A stretch of DNA of 64,000 bases, from NCBI RefSeq assembly GCF_020618475.1, contig NZ_CP085339.1, positions 535,016 through 599,015 on the forward strand. Reading direction: 5' to 3'. This DNA comes from Haladaptatus halobius (lineage in GTDB: Archaea > Halobacteriota > Halobacteria > Halobacteriales > Haladaptataceae). The notes beneath the pieces were generated by a model that worked only from the letters and a program-made list of their open reading frames with translations, ran no database searches and was not told where the DNA came from. A program made the translations under genes and the position numbers. Positions 44,522-53,360 of the stretch are shown piece by piece (position 1 is the first letter of the stretch; each line of letters starts with the position of its first letter).

Positions 44522-44818
44522 TGCATACGACCTGAGTCTGGCCAGTAACGCTGATGTCGCGGTCGTCCTTGATGTGCTGTCCCTATTTCGTAGGGTAAGG
44601 CTCTGCAGATAGCCATTCGCCTCTTGTCTGCTCCCAAATTTGGTAGGACGCGGTCGATAGAACCGTTCTTCCTGAAGGTTACCGTAATCCGAAACTGGAC
44701 TCCCGTTCACTACTGTCTGTCTTGCTAAGTACTGGGTGGGACTAAAGTTGTCCTACGACAATTTTTGTCCTTCGACAAACAAGCGTTCATTCCGCTCGCG
44801 GTCCCAGAGAGGAGTACA

Positions 44819-44950
44819 GTGACCCATACTAAGCACGTCTCCAATGGACTCGCACAGTGGTGGGAGAACCTCGAGAACGGCTGGGAAGCCGTCTTACTCG
44901 GTTTCCTCGCACTGACTCTCGTCTATCTCGGCATCCCGATTCCGTGGTAA
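44819..44950 (+). CDS. Small single-helix protein preceding YeiH
   Basis: 43 codons from a GTG at 44819 (a GAGG-rich stretch lies just before): THTKHVSNGLAQWWENLENG, then WEAVLLGFLALTLVYLGIP and IPW. One membrane helix. It ends four bases before the YeiH-type gene, so it is probably an accessory subunit or leader of that transporter. A TTG start at 44765 is possible but less likely. Confidence 0.55.
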   Translation: MTHTKHVSNGLAQWWENLENGWEAVLLGFLALTLVYLGIPIPW

Positions 44951-44954
44951 TCAG

Positions 44955-45971
44955 ATGAGACGAACACTCCTCCCGGGACTCATCTTCCTCCTGGCAATCG
45001 GGCTCGTCGGCCGTCTCGTCGCGTCCGCACTCCCCGTTAACCACCTGATCGTCACCATCCTCCTCGGTCTCATCATCGGGAATTTCTACGGGATTCCCGA
45101 TTGGACGCGGACCGCCGTCGGCACACACAAAGTCTGGCTTGAACTCGGAATCGTCGTCATGGGTGCGAGCGTCGCGCTCGACCGCGTCTTCGCCGCCGGT
45201 CCGACTGTATTCCTCCTCGTCGTTGCCACAGTCGCGACGACCGTTCTCGTGGTCGAACTCCTCGCACGCTTCGTTTTCACCATCCACGAGGAAACTGGGT
45301 CCCTCCTCGCCGCTGGCTCCGGGATCTGTGGCGTCTCCGCCGTCGTCGCGATCGCCGAAAGCATTCACGCCGACGACGCTTGCGTCGCCTACGCCGCCGC
45401 GACGATTCTCCTCTTCGACACCACGACGCTGTTCGTCTACCCGCTCGTCGGCCACGTTCTCGGCCTCTCGAACACCGTCTTCGGAATCTGGGCCGGTCTC
45501 ACTATGTTCAGTACCGGTCCCGTCACCGCTGCCGGGGTCGCCTACTCGCAGAGCGCCGGCCAGTGGGCGCTCCTCGTGAAGCTCACTCGAAACGCCCTCA
45601 TCGGCTTCGTCGCCATCGCCTACGCCGTCTACTACGCTCGCAAACGCGACTCCCCCGACTCGAACGAGGTTGCGGCAGACGGTGGGACGAACACCGTCAG
45701 TTGGCAGTTCCTCTGGGAAACGTTCCCGAGGTTCGTCATCGGGTTCCTCGTCGTGATGGTCGTCGCGAACGTCGGCCTACTGACCGCCGCTCAGATCGAC
45801 TCACTCTCTCATCTCTCCGACTGGGCGTTCCTCATCGCGTTCGCCGGTCTCGGTCTCGAATTCCAGGTTGACGAGCTCCGTTCGACGGGCTTCAAACCCA
45901 TCCTCGTCGTCCTCTCCGGACTCTTCGTCGTCGCGACCGTGATGCTCGTCGTCGTCCAAGCGCTCTTCTGA
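44955..45971 (+). CDS. YeiH/UPF0324-family membrane protein (putative sulfur-compound exporter)
   Basis: 338 residues, about ten membrane helices. It has the family signatures NHLIVTILLGLIIGN near the start, LELGIVVMGASVAL, and the strongly conserved GSGICGVSAVVAIA. The family has been linked to export of sulfate or sulfite. It lies four bases after a one-helix gene, 45 bp ahead of a Bat-like regulator and upstream of a thiosulfate sulfurtransferase, so a sulfur-handling cassette is likely. GC-rich and apparently intact. Confidence 0.88.
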   Translation: MRRTLLPGLIFLLAIGLVGRLVASALPVNHLIVTILLGLIIGNFYGIPDWTRTAVGTHKVWLELGIVVMGASVALDRVFAAGPTVFLLVVATVATTVLVVELLARFVFTIHEETGSLLAAGSGICGVSAVVAIAESIHADDACVAYAAATILLFDTTTLFVYPLVGHVLGLSNTVFGIWAGLTMFSTGPVTAAGVAYSQSAGQWALLVKLTRNALIGFVAIAYAVYYARKRDSPDSNEVAADGGTNTVSWQFLWETFPRFVIGFLVVMVVANVGLLTAAQIDSLSHLSDWAFLIAFAGLGLEFQVDELRSTGFKPILVVLSGLFVVATVMLVVVQALF

Positions 45972-46016
45972 CCACGTCCCGCACTCTTTTTGTCGAGCGA
46001 CAACGAAGCACGGGTA

Positions 46017-46754
46017 ATGCGGGAGCTCACGTTCGCTATCGAATACGACCGGGGAGCCGACTCCGTCATGGACATCTTCATCGAGCACCCACGAGCGAGC
46101 GCGCACTCGCTTGACGCCGTGGTCAACGCAGACGCGTTCTGGCGGATGGAGCACGTCACGGGACCCGAAGCCGCCCTCGACGGTCTCGAAGCAGTTCGCT
46201 TCGACGACGACGCCTGCGGGGAGGCGATCACCGAACGGCGGTGTGCCGCCACGCGTCACCACGACATCGTCGAGCGCACAACGAACGAACTCGTACTCTA
46301 CTCCTACCTCGCAGACATTGGCGAGTGTGAGTCAGTTCACACGCTCGCGGGCAAGCACCTCCCAGACGGATTGATCTTCGAGACGCGCCGCCGCGAGTCG
46401 ATGTGCTGGTGGCGCGTGCTCATGCGTTCGGACGAGAAGATCGGGATCTTCTACGACGAACTCGGCGCGAGACTCCGCGACGGCCTCTCGTTCAGGATGG
46501 GTCACCTCCGGGATGCAACGAAGTGGCGACGCGAGGAATTGGTCGGCGTGACGCCCCCAGACGAACAGGAGGATGCGCTCCAGACGGCCGTGGAGGCTGG
46601 CTACTACGACCCGCCGCGAGAAACGACGCTCGACGAGATCGCGGCCGATCTCGGAATCCCACGGTCGACACTCTCGTATCGGCTCCGGCAGGCCGAGTCG
46701 AAACTCGTCCACCAGTACGTTGACGGTGACGACGGAACGCGGTGGCTCGAATGA
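46017..46754 (+). CDS. Bat-like HTH_10 regulator of the sulfur cassette
   Basis: 245 residues from MRELTFAIEYDRGADSVMDI (ATG at 46017). The N-terminal sensing domain is followed by the HTH_10 module EAGYYDPPRETTLDEIAADL, then GIPRSTLSYRLRQAESKLV. It is the only complete Bat-like gene in the window. Placed between the YeiH-type exporter (45 bp) and the sulfurtransferase (55 bp) in one direction, it most likely controls the cassette. Binding site not identified. Confidence 0.87.
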   Translation: MRELTFAIEYDRGADSVMDIFIEHPRASAHSLDAVVNADAFWRMEHVTGPEAALDGLEAVRFDDDACGEAITERRCAATRHHDIVERTTNELVLYSYLADIGECESVHTLAGKHLPDGLIFETRRRESMCWWRVLMRSDEKIGIFYDELGARLRDGLSFRMGHLRDATKWRREELVGVTPPDEQEDALQTAVEAGYYDPPRETTLDEIAADLGIPRSTLSYRLRQAESKLVHQYVDGDDGTRWLE

Positions 46755-46809
46755 CCGATTCGGTGTGCGACAGCAGGAGATTAATGGACTCGCCGACGAA
46801 CGATTCAGT

Positions 46810-47694
46810 ATGACGGACACTACCACCGATCCTATCGTCTCCGTCGGCTGGCTCGTCGACCGTCTCGACGACGCTCGCCGGGACGACCCGTCGCTGCGGG
46901 TGCTGGAGGTCGACATTGATCCCAGCAACTACGACCTCGGTCATATCCCGGGGACGAGTAAAGTCGACTGGAAGACGGACCTCCAAGATTCAACGACGTT
47001 CGACGTCCCGACCGAGGCGGCGTTCGAGGAACTCGTGGGCGAGTTCGGGATTACACCGGAGTCGACGGTGATCCTCTATGGGGACATGCGGAACTGGTTC
47101 GCGGCGCACGCCTACTGGCTCTTCACGTATTACGGGCACGCGGACGTTCGTCTCCTCGACGGCGGGAGGGACTTCTGGGAAGAGTGCGACGCGCCGTTCA
47201 CGACCGATATTGCGGAGTTCACGCCACAGTCGTACACGGTCGCCGGCCGACGAGCAGAGATTCGGGCGGACCGACCGGATGTAATGGACGCACTCGACAG
47301 GGAGACGACGCTCGTCGACGTTCGAACGCCGGAGGAGTATCGAGGAGAGATACTCGCCCCACCCGGTTGGAACGAGGGCGTCCAGCGTGGCGGGCACATC
47401 CCCGGCGCACGGAATATTCCGTGGAATCAGGTCGTCGAGGACACGGGGTGCTTCAGACCCGAGGACGAACTCCGCGAAATATACGGCGAGCACGGGATCG
47501 ACGAGGGGGAGGACGTAATCACGTACTGCCGGATCGGTGAGCGTTCCGCGCTCACGTGGTTCGTGCTCCACGAACTCCTCGGTTACGAGAGTGTTCGGAA
47601 CTACTACGGGTCGTGGGTAGAATGGGGCAACACCGTCGGTGCCCCCATCGAGAAAGGACAGCGCGCGTCGATTAAACGCGAACAGAAGCGCTAG
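46810..47694 (+). CDS. Thiosulfate sulfurtransferase (two rhodanese domains)
   Basis: 294 residues. Domain 1 (about residues 20-140) has the rhodanese fold but a Asp-bearing loop (LYGDMRNWFA) instead of Cys, so it is non-catalytic. Domain 2 ends VITYCRIGERSALTW, with the persulfide-forming Cys in CRIGER. It should transfer sulfane sulfur from thiosulfate to cyanide or thiols. The ATG at 46810 follows the regulator stop by 55 bp, same direction. High GC and typical haloarchaeal acidic composition. Confidence 0.92.
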   Translation: MTDTTTDPIVSVGWLVDRLDDARRDDPSLRVLEVDIDPSNYDLGHIPGTSKVDWKTDLQDSTTFDVPTEAAFEELVGEFGITPESTVILYGDMRNWFAAHAYWLFTYYGHADVRLLDGGRDFWEECDAPFTTDIAEFTPQSYTVAGRRAEIRADRPDVMDALDRETTLVDVRTPEEYRGEILAPPGWNEGVQRGGHIPGARNIPWNQVVEDTGCFRPEDELREIYGEHGIDEGEDVITYCRIGERSALTWFVLHELLGYESVRNYYGSWVEWGNTVGAPIEKGQRASIKREQKR

Positions 47695-48020
47695 CAGACC
47701 GTTCAACCGTATCGATAGCACCGCTCCTCACTCGTAACTTCCTCTCTCGCTTCGATTCCGGTGTTCCTGCGGTGTCTCACTCTAGCGAGTAGCGAGAGGC
47801 GTTTCACGACGCTACAACTTACAGTCGTGATCGTTAAGCTGGAGTATGAATTACGTCTTCAGAGAAAGGATGGCGCAATAGAGTGTGACCGTTGTGAGCG
47901 CTCCTTCGACCAAATTTAAACGACTTCTTGGGACTCCGGAATTCGCATCCCGACCGTGACCTCAACGTGGATGTCTCATCGTGAAATTTTCCAACACATC
48001 GCGGACTGTTTGTATCAAAA
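47695..48020. other. Gene-poor stretch leading into IS debris
   Basis: No supported gene. It holds the 3' flank of the sulfur cassette and the probable left end of the decayed IS that starts around 48020. Confidence 0.4.
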
Positions 48021-49623
48021 TTGACTTGCCTACAGCTCAACGCCGCTTTACGACCGGAGTTCGCTCAGTGGCCTCGAAAAGACATCAGAACCATCACGAG
48101 CGTCTGGTTTGACCACGAGAAACACAAGTCGGTCAACCAGTTCGTTCGTCACTACCCGCTGGCGTACTTTATTCTCAGTCCCCACGACCGCTATGCGGCT
48201 TCGTCTCGTTACGAGATGGACACCCTCTTTCGGGTATTCGTGCTGAAAGAACGCCACGGGTAGAATCACGAAACAGCGCTGATCAAGTACCTAGAATGCC
48301 ACCCAAAACCCTTGCGAGCAACTCGGCTTGGAAACGGTGCCAGATCAGTCGACATTGTGGCGAAGTTGGAATAAACGCTTTACTACGGATCTTCGTGAAA
48401 CCGTCGAGACCGCTGCTCGAACGATTCTTATCAAGGCACAGATCGCGGGGGTCGACGTTCCGCGTGAACCGGAGCGAAAGCTTCGACCCCCAAATCGACG
48501 ACTCCGAGGGGTCTGAACCGGACGATCAGACTGTTCTGGAGCAGGCAAAGAAGATTACCGATCACGTTAGGCACGTTGTCTTCCCTGCGTTCTCGTTGGA
48601 TCGGGGTGAAGGCTGTGAGATACACGAGAATGCGTACTGGGACTTACAGACGTATCTCGGACTTCGTGAGAACTTGCAGCAAATGAGGGCGAACGAAGTT
48701 TCACGCTCGAATCTCGTAGAGATCGGACGCCACTATGACATACCCATCGAACCCACCTTCGTGGCTTTTCCATTAACGAAATCCGCGAGATGTATCGGGA
48801 GGCGGTTGGCCGGTTGTTACATCGAGTTGCCGAGACAGATGCGTACCATCGGGCTGGAATTGTCGCAATCGATACAACTGAAGACGATCCGTTCACCGGC
48901 GATCGGACGGGGCATGAAGCCGAGATTATCGGGACGAAAGACGGTGAGTACGCCTACCAATGGACAACAATCCACCTCGTCGGAAACGCCGTGCCGATCA
49001 TCTTGGACGCTCGGCCGGTTCGGAAGGGTGACTCTCGGGTGGAGATTGTGCGGGATCTCCTAGATTCTGCCCAAGAATACGTCCTTATCGATAATGTCTT
49101 GATGGATCGAGAATTCGATAGTCAACAGATTTTGGAGGAAATCGACCGGCGTGGGCTCCGATATGTTGTACCGAAACGGATGCAGACGAGTGAGAAAGCC
49201 CAAGCTAAGCGGTTACTCAAGTGGAAACAAGATCGATATGTGAGTGACCGGAACCTCCTCTTGAACGACGATGAGCGGCATAAGACAACGCTGGTATACC
49301 GACGCCGGGATAACTCCGAGCGTACCGATTATCGTCAGTATTCGGTGTTCATGACGAACGGTGATCCGAGACTATTACGTGAGTATGCGTATCGCTGGGA
49401 GATTGAGAGTGGCTACAAGAGCGTCAAACGGTTCATGGCCGCTACAACCTCGAAGAACTTCGTCCTGCGATTCTTCTACTTCGCGTTTGCATGCTTGCTG
49501 TATTCGATTTGGCGTGCAGTTGATCTCCTTGTGCAGGTCGAAGTGACGGATGAGTATGAGCGGTCGCCTGTTGTGACAGCAAACACTGTCCTCACGCTGC
49601 TGAAGCAAACTGGAATCGGCTAG
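48021..49623 (+). pseudogene. IS4-like DDE transposase, several frameshifts
   Basis: The plus strand carries the full length of a haloarchaeal DDE transposase in four pieces. First, WFDHEKHKSVNQFVRHYPLA and LFRVFVLKERHG, a TAG, then NHETALIKYLECHPK. Second, in another frame, VPDQSTLWRSWNKRFTTDL. Third, another frame, EQAKKITDHVRHVVFPAFSL and CEIHENAYWDLQTYLGLREN. Fourth, from 48790, GIVAIDTTEDDPFTGDRTGH, VLMDREFDSQQILEEI and RYVVPKRM to AVTANTVLTLLKQTGIG-like end. The DDE residues lie in IDTTEDDPF, DREFDS and the final YRWEIESGYK. It cannot be translated intact. Confidence 0.88.
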
Positions 49624-49820
49624 GAACTATGTTTCAAGGCGATGAACGCTGGTGATCAGCGGCAGCTCTGGTTCAAATCATCGTTAATTCGTACAATGGT
49701 TAGAAAGTTGACTATAAACAGCTTCTGTGGTTCAGTTTGACGTGTTAAAGAAGGGTGAATTGGCTAAAATCGTGCATTATGTGGCCTCTGTACTGGCTGT
49801 AGTCTCGTCTTCCATTCTAC
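49500..49820. repeat. IS right-end repeat, copy 1
   Basis: Similar to 52425-52735 over about 300 bp, from the transposase C-terminus (TLLKQTGIG and TLLKRTGIG) through the flank with the shared GGTGRATTGGCTRAAATCGT and CGTGCATT blocks. The two copies are in the same orientation and enclose the aldo-keto reductase region. Confidence 0.75.
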
Positions 49821-49827
49821 GCAGTAG

Positions 49828-49846
49828 ATGAGACTAGTCCTCTCAA
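49828..49846. promoter_or_regulatory. Dyad element D, copy 4
   Basis: ATGAGA-CTAGTCC-TCTCAA, within the block CGCAGTAGATGAGACTAGTC. Located between the IS right end and the aldo-keto reductase promoter region. Confidence 0.6.
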
Positions 49847-50007
49847 TGAACACGGGTGATCAGTCATTGTCTTCACAGTGAACGAACGGGAACATTCAGT
49901 GCGTCTGCCTTCTTGCGTCGCGTTTCATACATCCAATCCTTCGCTACTATTTAATATATTGGTTTGATTACCAGTAACATAATAAGTGGTCCGAAGGAAA
50001 TCTAGTT

Positions 50008-50820
50008 ATGCCCGCAGACTTCCAGCGGCTTGGGCTTGGCACGTACTCCGACGAGAACCGAGAGCAATGGACAAAGAACGTTGAGCAGGCTCTCGACATT
50101 GGCTATCGTCACGTCGATACAGCGCAAGTGTATGAAAACGAGACGTACATCGGGAAGGGAATCCACCAGTCTAACGTCCCCCGCGAGGACGTTTTTCTCG
50201 CCACAAAGACGGTTCACGAGGTAAAACCGGGTCCCAAACGCGAGGATGTACTGACCGGCGTCGAGGGAAGCCTCGACCGACTCGGAACTGACTACGTCGA
50301 TCTGTTGTACGTCCATTGGCCGGCCGATCTTTACGATCCGGAGACGACTCTGGGCGCCTTCGACGAACTCCACGAAGCGGGAACGGTTCACCACGTCGGG
50401 GTGTGTAACTTCGAGCCCGACCAGCTCGACCGCGCACGTGAGGTCCTCGAGGCGCCGCTGTTCGCCAACCAGGTCGAAATGCATCCGCTTCTCCAGCAAG
50501 AGGACCTCGTTGAGTACGCTCAAAACCACGACCATTGGCTCGTCGCGTTCTGTCCGCTTGCACAGGGAGCAGTATTCGACGTCCCCGAAGTCCGCGATGT
50601 CGCGGAACGCCATGATGCTTCGCCGGTGCAGGTCAGTCTCGCGTGGCTCCTCTCGAAGGATAATGTCGCTGTCATCCCGAAAGCGTCCAGTCCCGATCAC
50701 CTCCGTGATAATCTTGCTGCTCAGGAACTTGACTTGGAGGAGGAGGACATCGCTCGGATTGACGGGATCGATCGCGAGCGACGCATCATCGATCGGGAAT
50801 ACGCCCCCTGGAACCGCTGA
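50008..50820 (+). CDS. Aldo-keto reductase
   Basis: 270 residues. Catalytic tetrad visible: Asp in GYRHVDTAQVYENE, Tyr in the same motif, Lys in VFLATKTV and His in LLYVHWPAD. The C-terminal SLAWLLSKDNVAVIPKASSP and NLAAQEL carry the NADPH phosphate-binding Lys/Arg region (KASSP). It should reduce aldehydes or ketones using NADPH. It stands alone, flanked by IS right ends on both sides in the same orientation, so it may have moved with them. Full length and intact. Confidence 0.92.
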   Translation: MPADFQRLGLGTYSDENREQWTKNVEQALDIGYRHVDTAQVYENETYIGKGIHQSNVPREDVFLATKTVHEVKPGPKREDVLTGVEGSLDRLGTDYVDLLYVHWPADLYDPETTLGAFDELHEAGTVHHVGVCNFEPDQLDRAREVLEAPLFANQVEMHPLLQQEDLVEYAQNHDHWLVAFCPLAQGAVFDVPEVRDVAERHDASPVQVSLAWLLSKDNVAVIPKASSPDHLRDNLAAQELDLEEEDIARIDGIDRERRIIDREYAPWNR

Positions 50821-50850
50821 CCCAGTCACACCGTCACAATGGTGTCTGAT

Positions 50851-50869
50851 GTGAGACTGCCACGCTCAA
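50851..50869. promoter_or_regulatory. Dyad element D, copy 5
   Basis: GTGAGA-CTGCCAC-GCTCAA, followed by TGCA as in other copies. About 30 bp after the aldo-keto reductase stop. Confidence 0.55.
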
Positions 50870-50870
50870 T

Positions 50871-50960
50871 GCAGTCCAGTTCTATGAACAGATGGGCTAT
50901 CGATCGATACCAGAAGAAACAATCGAGAAAGAGTATGATGGACGCCAAGTAACGCTCTGA
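50871..50960 (+). pseudogene. GNAT acetyltransferase C-terminal fragment
   Basis: AVQFYEQMGYRSIPEETIEK followed by EYDGRQVTL and a stop. The YEQMGY motif is the typical C-terminal acetyl-CoA-binding helix and strand of GNAT proteins. Only about 30 residues remain. Confidence 0.6.
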
Positions 50961-51040
50961 GTGGTCGTAATGACGAAGTTGTTCTCAAGTCGACTGTAGA
51001 TCAGCCTAACTGTAGTCGCAACTTCTCCCTGTGACAGAAG

Positions 51041-51059
51041 TTGCGACTGGTACGCTCAA
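51041..51059. promoter_or_regulatory. Dyad element D, copy 6
   Basis: TTGCGA-CTGGTAC-GCTCAA, with the flanks CTGTGACAGAAG on the left and TGCATGG on the right, as in copies 1 and 2. Confidence 0.65.
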
Positions 51060-51349
51060 TGCATGGAGTCATTTCACTACAATCTCGGAGGATGATTTAG
51101 ATGAGTGGCCCGCAGGTCACCCTCTGACGTTCTGGAGGGTATCCATTCGTGCAGCAGCAAACGGGATGAGTATTTCATCGGGGGGCATCCCTCCATACAT
51201 TCCAACGTTTGAGAGATGGCCATCATCGTACCACGCAAACCCATTCCTAGGCACTACGAGTAGATCTGGACACCCTTATAGAAACCGTTCACTTGGTTTG
51301 TAGGTACCGAACAGTCCTTCCTCATTAATTGTCTCACATGTGAGTACCA

Positions 51350-51948
51350 ATGGACTCAGTGGAGCAAGGCCTTGCTCTAGTTCCGTCCGTAGGGCCGATC
51401 GGTGACCATCACGGGAATGAAATTGAAGATTCCGTGGACCACCAAGCACGGGAATTAGCTTGCTTGATGCGTCACACTTTAGATGAGGTTCTATCTCAAG
51501 GGTTCTTTCGCGGACGTGGCGTAACCGCTTCGACGACGATGTTCGCGGCTACATCACCGCCAGCGCACACTTTTTAGTCAAAGAAGTTCACAACGAGGAT
51601 CTCTTTGTGCCTGAAGTCCGGCCACTAGAGGAGGTGAAACAATCGCCTGAAGATGATTCTGAAGCGTCTGAGGATGTTATCGAGTTCTCCGATGAAGAGA
51701 TTCACCGAACAACCCGGCTTGCCCGTTAGTATGGCTTCGGTTCGTTCGACTCTGAGAGAGCCGAGAATGCGACATACGAAGACACGCGATTCTTAGAGCT
51801 CCAGACGTTTATTGGGATGGTCGGTTGTGGCACCCCACAAGGTGCGGCTTGCTTCAAATTCCGCCGGGGCAAAGAGTACGGCCCTCACGGGGATACACAT
51901 CTCCGCGCGGTCAAGCAGTTCATTTTTTACTTGCAGTTCCCGCAGAGA
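51350..51948 (+). pseudogene. Second transposase N-terminal remnant (haloarchaeal IS4-like)
   Basis: MDSVEQGLALVPSVGPIGDH is followed, after a frame switch near 51530, by RFDDDVRGYITASAHFLVKE, VHNEDLFVPEVRPLEEVKQS and DVIEFSDEEIHRTTRLAR, then TAG, then YGFGSFDSERAENATYEDTR and FLELQTFIGMVGCGTPQGAA. It is the N-terminal half of a different transposase from that at 48021. The DDE catalytic half is absent. Confidence 0.78.
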
Positions 51949-52077
51949 TCACTCCTTGTGGTCTTTCTCTTCTCCCCGTCTTTCGCGTCGCTGCTGTCGC
52001 CGCTTTTTACGGATGACTCGCCTCGTCTGGCGCACGATACGGCGCGTTAGCCGACGGAGCTGCCTTTGGTTGCTCAT
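51949..52077 (-). CDS. Arginine-rich 42-residue peptide
   Basis: A short minus-strand gene from the ATG at 52075-52077: MSNQRQLRRLTRRIVRQTRR, then VIRKKRRQQRRERRGEEKDH and KE. Nineteen of 42 residues are Arg or Lys, extraordinary in a haloarchaeal setting where proteins are acidic. It could bind DNA or RNA. It abuts a transposase remnant on the other strand, so chance or leftover coding are also possible. No family recognised. Confidence 0.4.
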   Translation of the reverse strand: MSNQRQLRRLTRRIVRQTRRVIRKKRRQQRRERRGEEKDHKE

Positions 52078-52424
52078 GGTGTTACCCTCCCAACATTTTC
52101 CTACTTCAAGGACACGGATAACCGTAGCGGCCGTGTCACCTCGTGAAGTCTCTCAAAGCTCACGCTCGATCTAACAGTGGTTTCATCACTAACGTTGCTC
52201 AGAAGTTGAGACTTCTATTCTCAATATATATGGAATCTTCTCTCAAGGTATCACTTGAGTCGAGTCTATTCAACAAATGTCGAGTTCACCTTCGATTCCG
52301 CCTTTCGTCCTACCTCGCCGGCCGTGCTAGGGCACATTCATAATTCGGTCGGGTTATCCTCGATCGTTCCAGTTCGGGGAAAAGTATAGTAACCAACAGC
52401 GACGGCAACCTCTACTGCCTATTG
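52078..52424. other. Gene-poor stretch with dyad copy 7
   Basis: No supported gene. Holds dyad element D copy 7 at 52206-52224. Confidence 0.4.
52206..52224. promoter_or_regulatory. Dyad element D, copy 7
   Basis: TTGAGA-CTTCTAT-TCTCAA, with left flank CGTTGCTCAGAAG nearly identical to copy 1, and right flank changed to TATATATGG. Confidence 0.65.
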
Positions 52425-52735
52425 TCGATCTGTTCGTGCAGGTTGAGCTGACTGGAGAATACGCGCGTTTTCTAGTGGTGACGGTGAATAGTGTTCTGAC
52501 CCTGCTGAAGCGGACTGGCATCGGCTAGGAACCGTGTTTCGAGGTAGTGAACACCAAGTGGTCAGTGGTAGCTATGATTTGAACCATCGCTAATTCATGA
52601 AAAAGTTAGAATAGTAACTAGAAACGGCTTTTGAGGTACAGTGTGAAGCGTTTGCAGAAGGGTGGATTGGCTGAAATCGTGCATTCTGGACACGCTATAG
52701 CCCGTGTAGTCTCATTTTCCGTCTTCAGAATTTCA
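52425..52735 (+). mobile_element. IS right-end remnant, copy 2
   Basis: The plus strand encodes IVDLFVQVELTGEYARFLVV, TVNSVLTLLKRTGIG and a stop at 52528, the C-terminus of the 48021-type transposase, followed by the same non-coding flank as 49624-49820. It is the second right end of that IS type, without its body. Confidence 0.8.
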
Positions 52736-52975
52736 TATAGCGGTATGTGATTTATATATCCGCAAATGCCAAATTTTGGGCATTCTGGGGCTTGAAACGG
52801 ATTGTTACACTGGAAGTGGTGGTGTGTGGTGTACTTCCGGTTACTTCTCTAAGCGGAAGTGGAAACCGCCGGGTCGCCGCCCTCGGGGAAGCAGGAAATG
52901 TGATACTGGAACTCTTAACCAAGGGTTCCAGCATACAGAAGCCGTTTTCAGCGATTACTGGGGTCTACTTGCTAC

Positions 52976-53152
52976 TTATCGTATACTCCTTTCCGCAGCA
53001 AACGGGGCAACTGCTGCAGGCACATCCTTGGGGAGGAATTGTCGCGAGTCACCATCCCGGAATTCCACCTCCACGTGCCTTGTCTCACAATACTGGTATT
53101 CGGCCGCAGTCGATGTGGGAAGGTGGTCGCGCACCCACTCGAGGATGCTCAT
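52976..53152 (-). CDS. Small acidic protein, unknown
   Basis: 58 residues from the ATG at 53150-53152: MSILEWVRDHLPTSTAAEYQ, YCETRHVEVEFRDGDSRQFL and PKDVPAAVAPFAAERSIR. Acidic, with a clean helix-strand pattern, so probably a real small protein or the N-terminus of a truncated one. Family not recognised. Confidence 0.45.
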   Translation of the reverse strand: MSILEWVRDHLPTSTAAEYQYCETRHVEVEFRDGDSRQFLPKDVPAAVAPFAAERSIR

Positions 53153-53360
53153 GATTGGTCACCTCGAACGGAAGTCTAGCCCCTCACTGCGCAAAACGGT
53201 GACGCCAGTCCGCGATGACTTTACAAGGTGTTTATTGGTGGTGGCCGATGAGAGGCGGTGATTGCCGCCCAACTCGGATATTCAGTTGGAGTGTCAAATA
53301 GAACTACGGTGAATGCCCACAGCTCGCACTTCGTCGCTGGTAAACCGGTGGTCACGGAAA

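Noticed and set aside
44829..45455. A 208-codon minus-strand frame under the YeiH-type gene
   Set aside because: Very Glu/Asp/Arg-rich, no family, and entirely antisense to a strong membrane protein gene.
50002..50829. A 275-codon minus-strand frame under the aldo-keto reductase
   Set aside because: Antisense to a gene with a full catalytic tetrad; no motif of its own.
52747..53154. A 135-codon plus-strand frame
   Set aside because: Composition (Pro, Ser, Gly, basic) is unlike haloarchaeal protein and it overlaps a better small minus-strand gene at 52976-53152.
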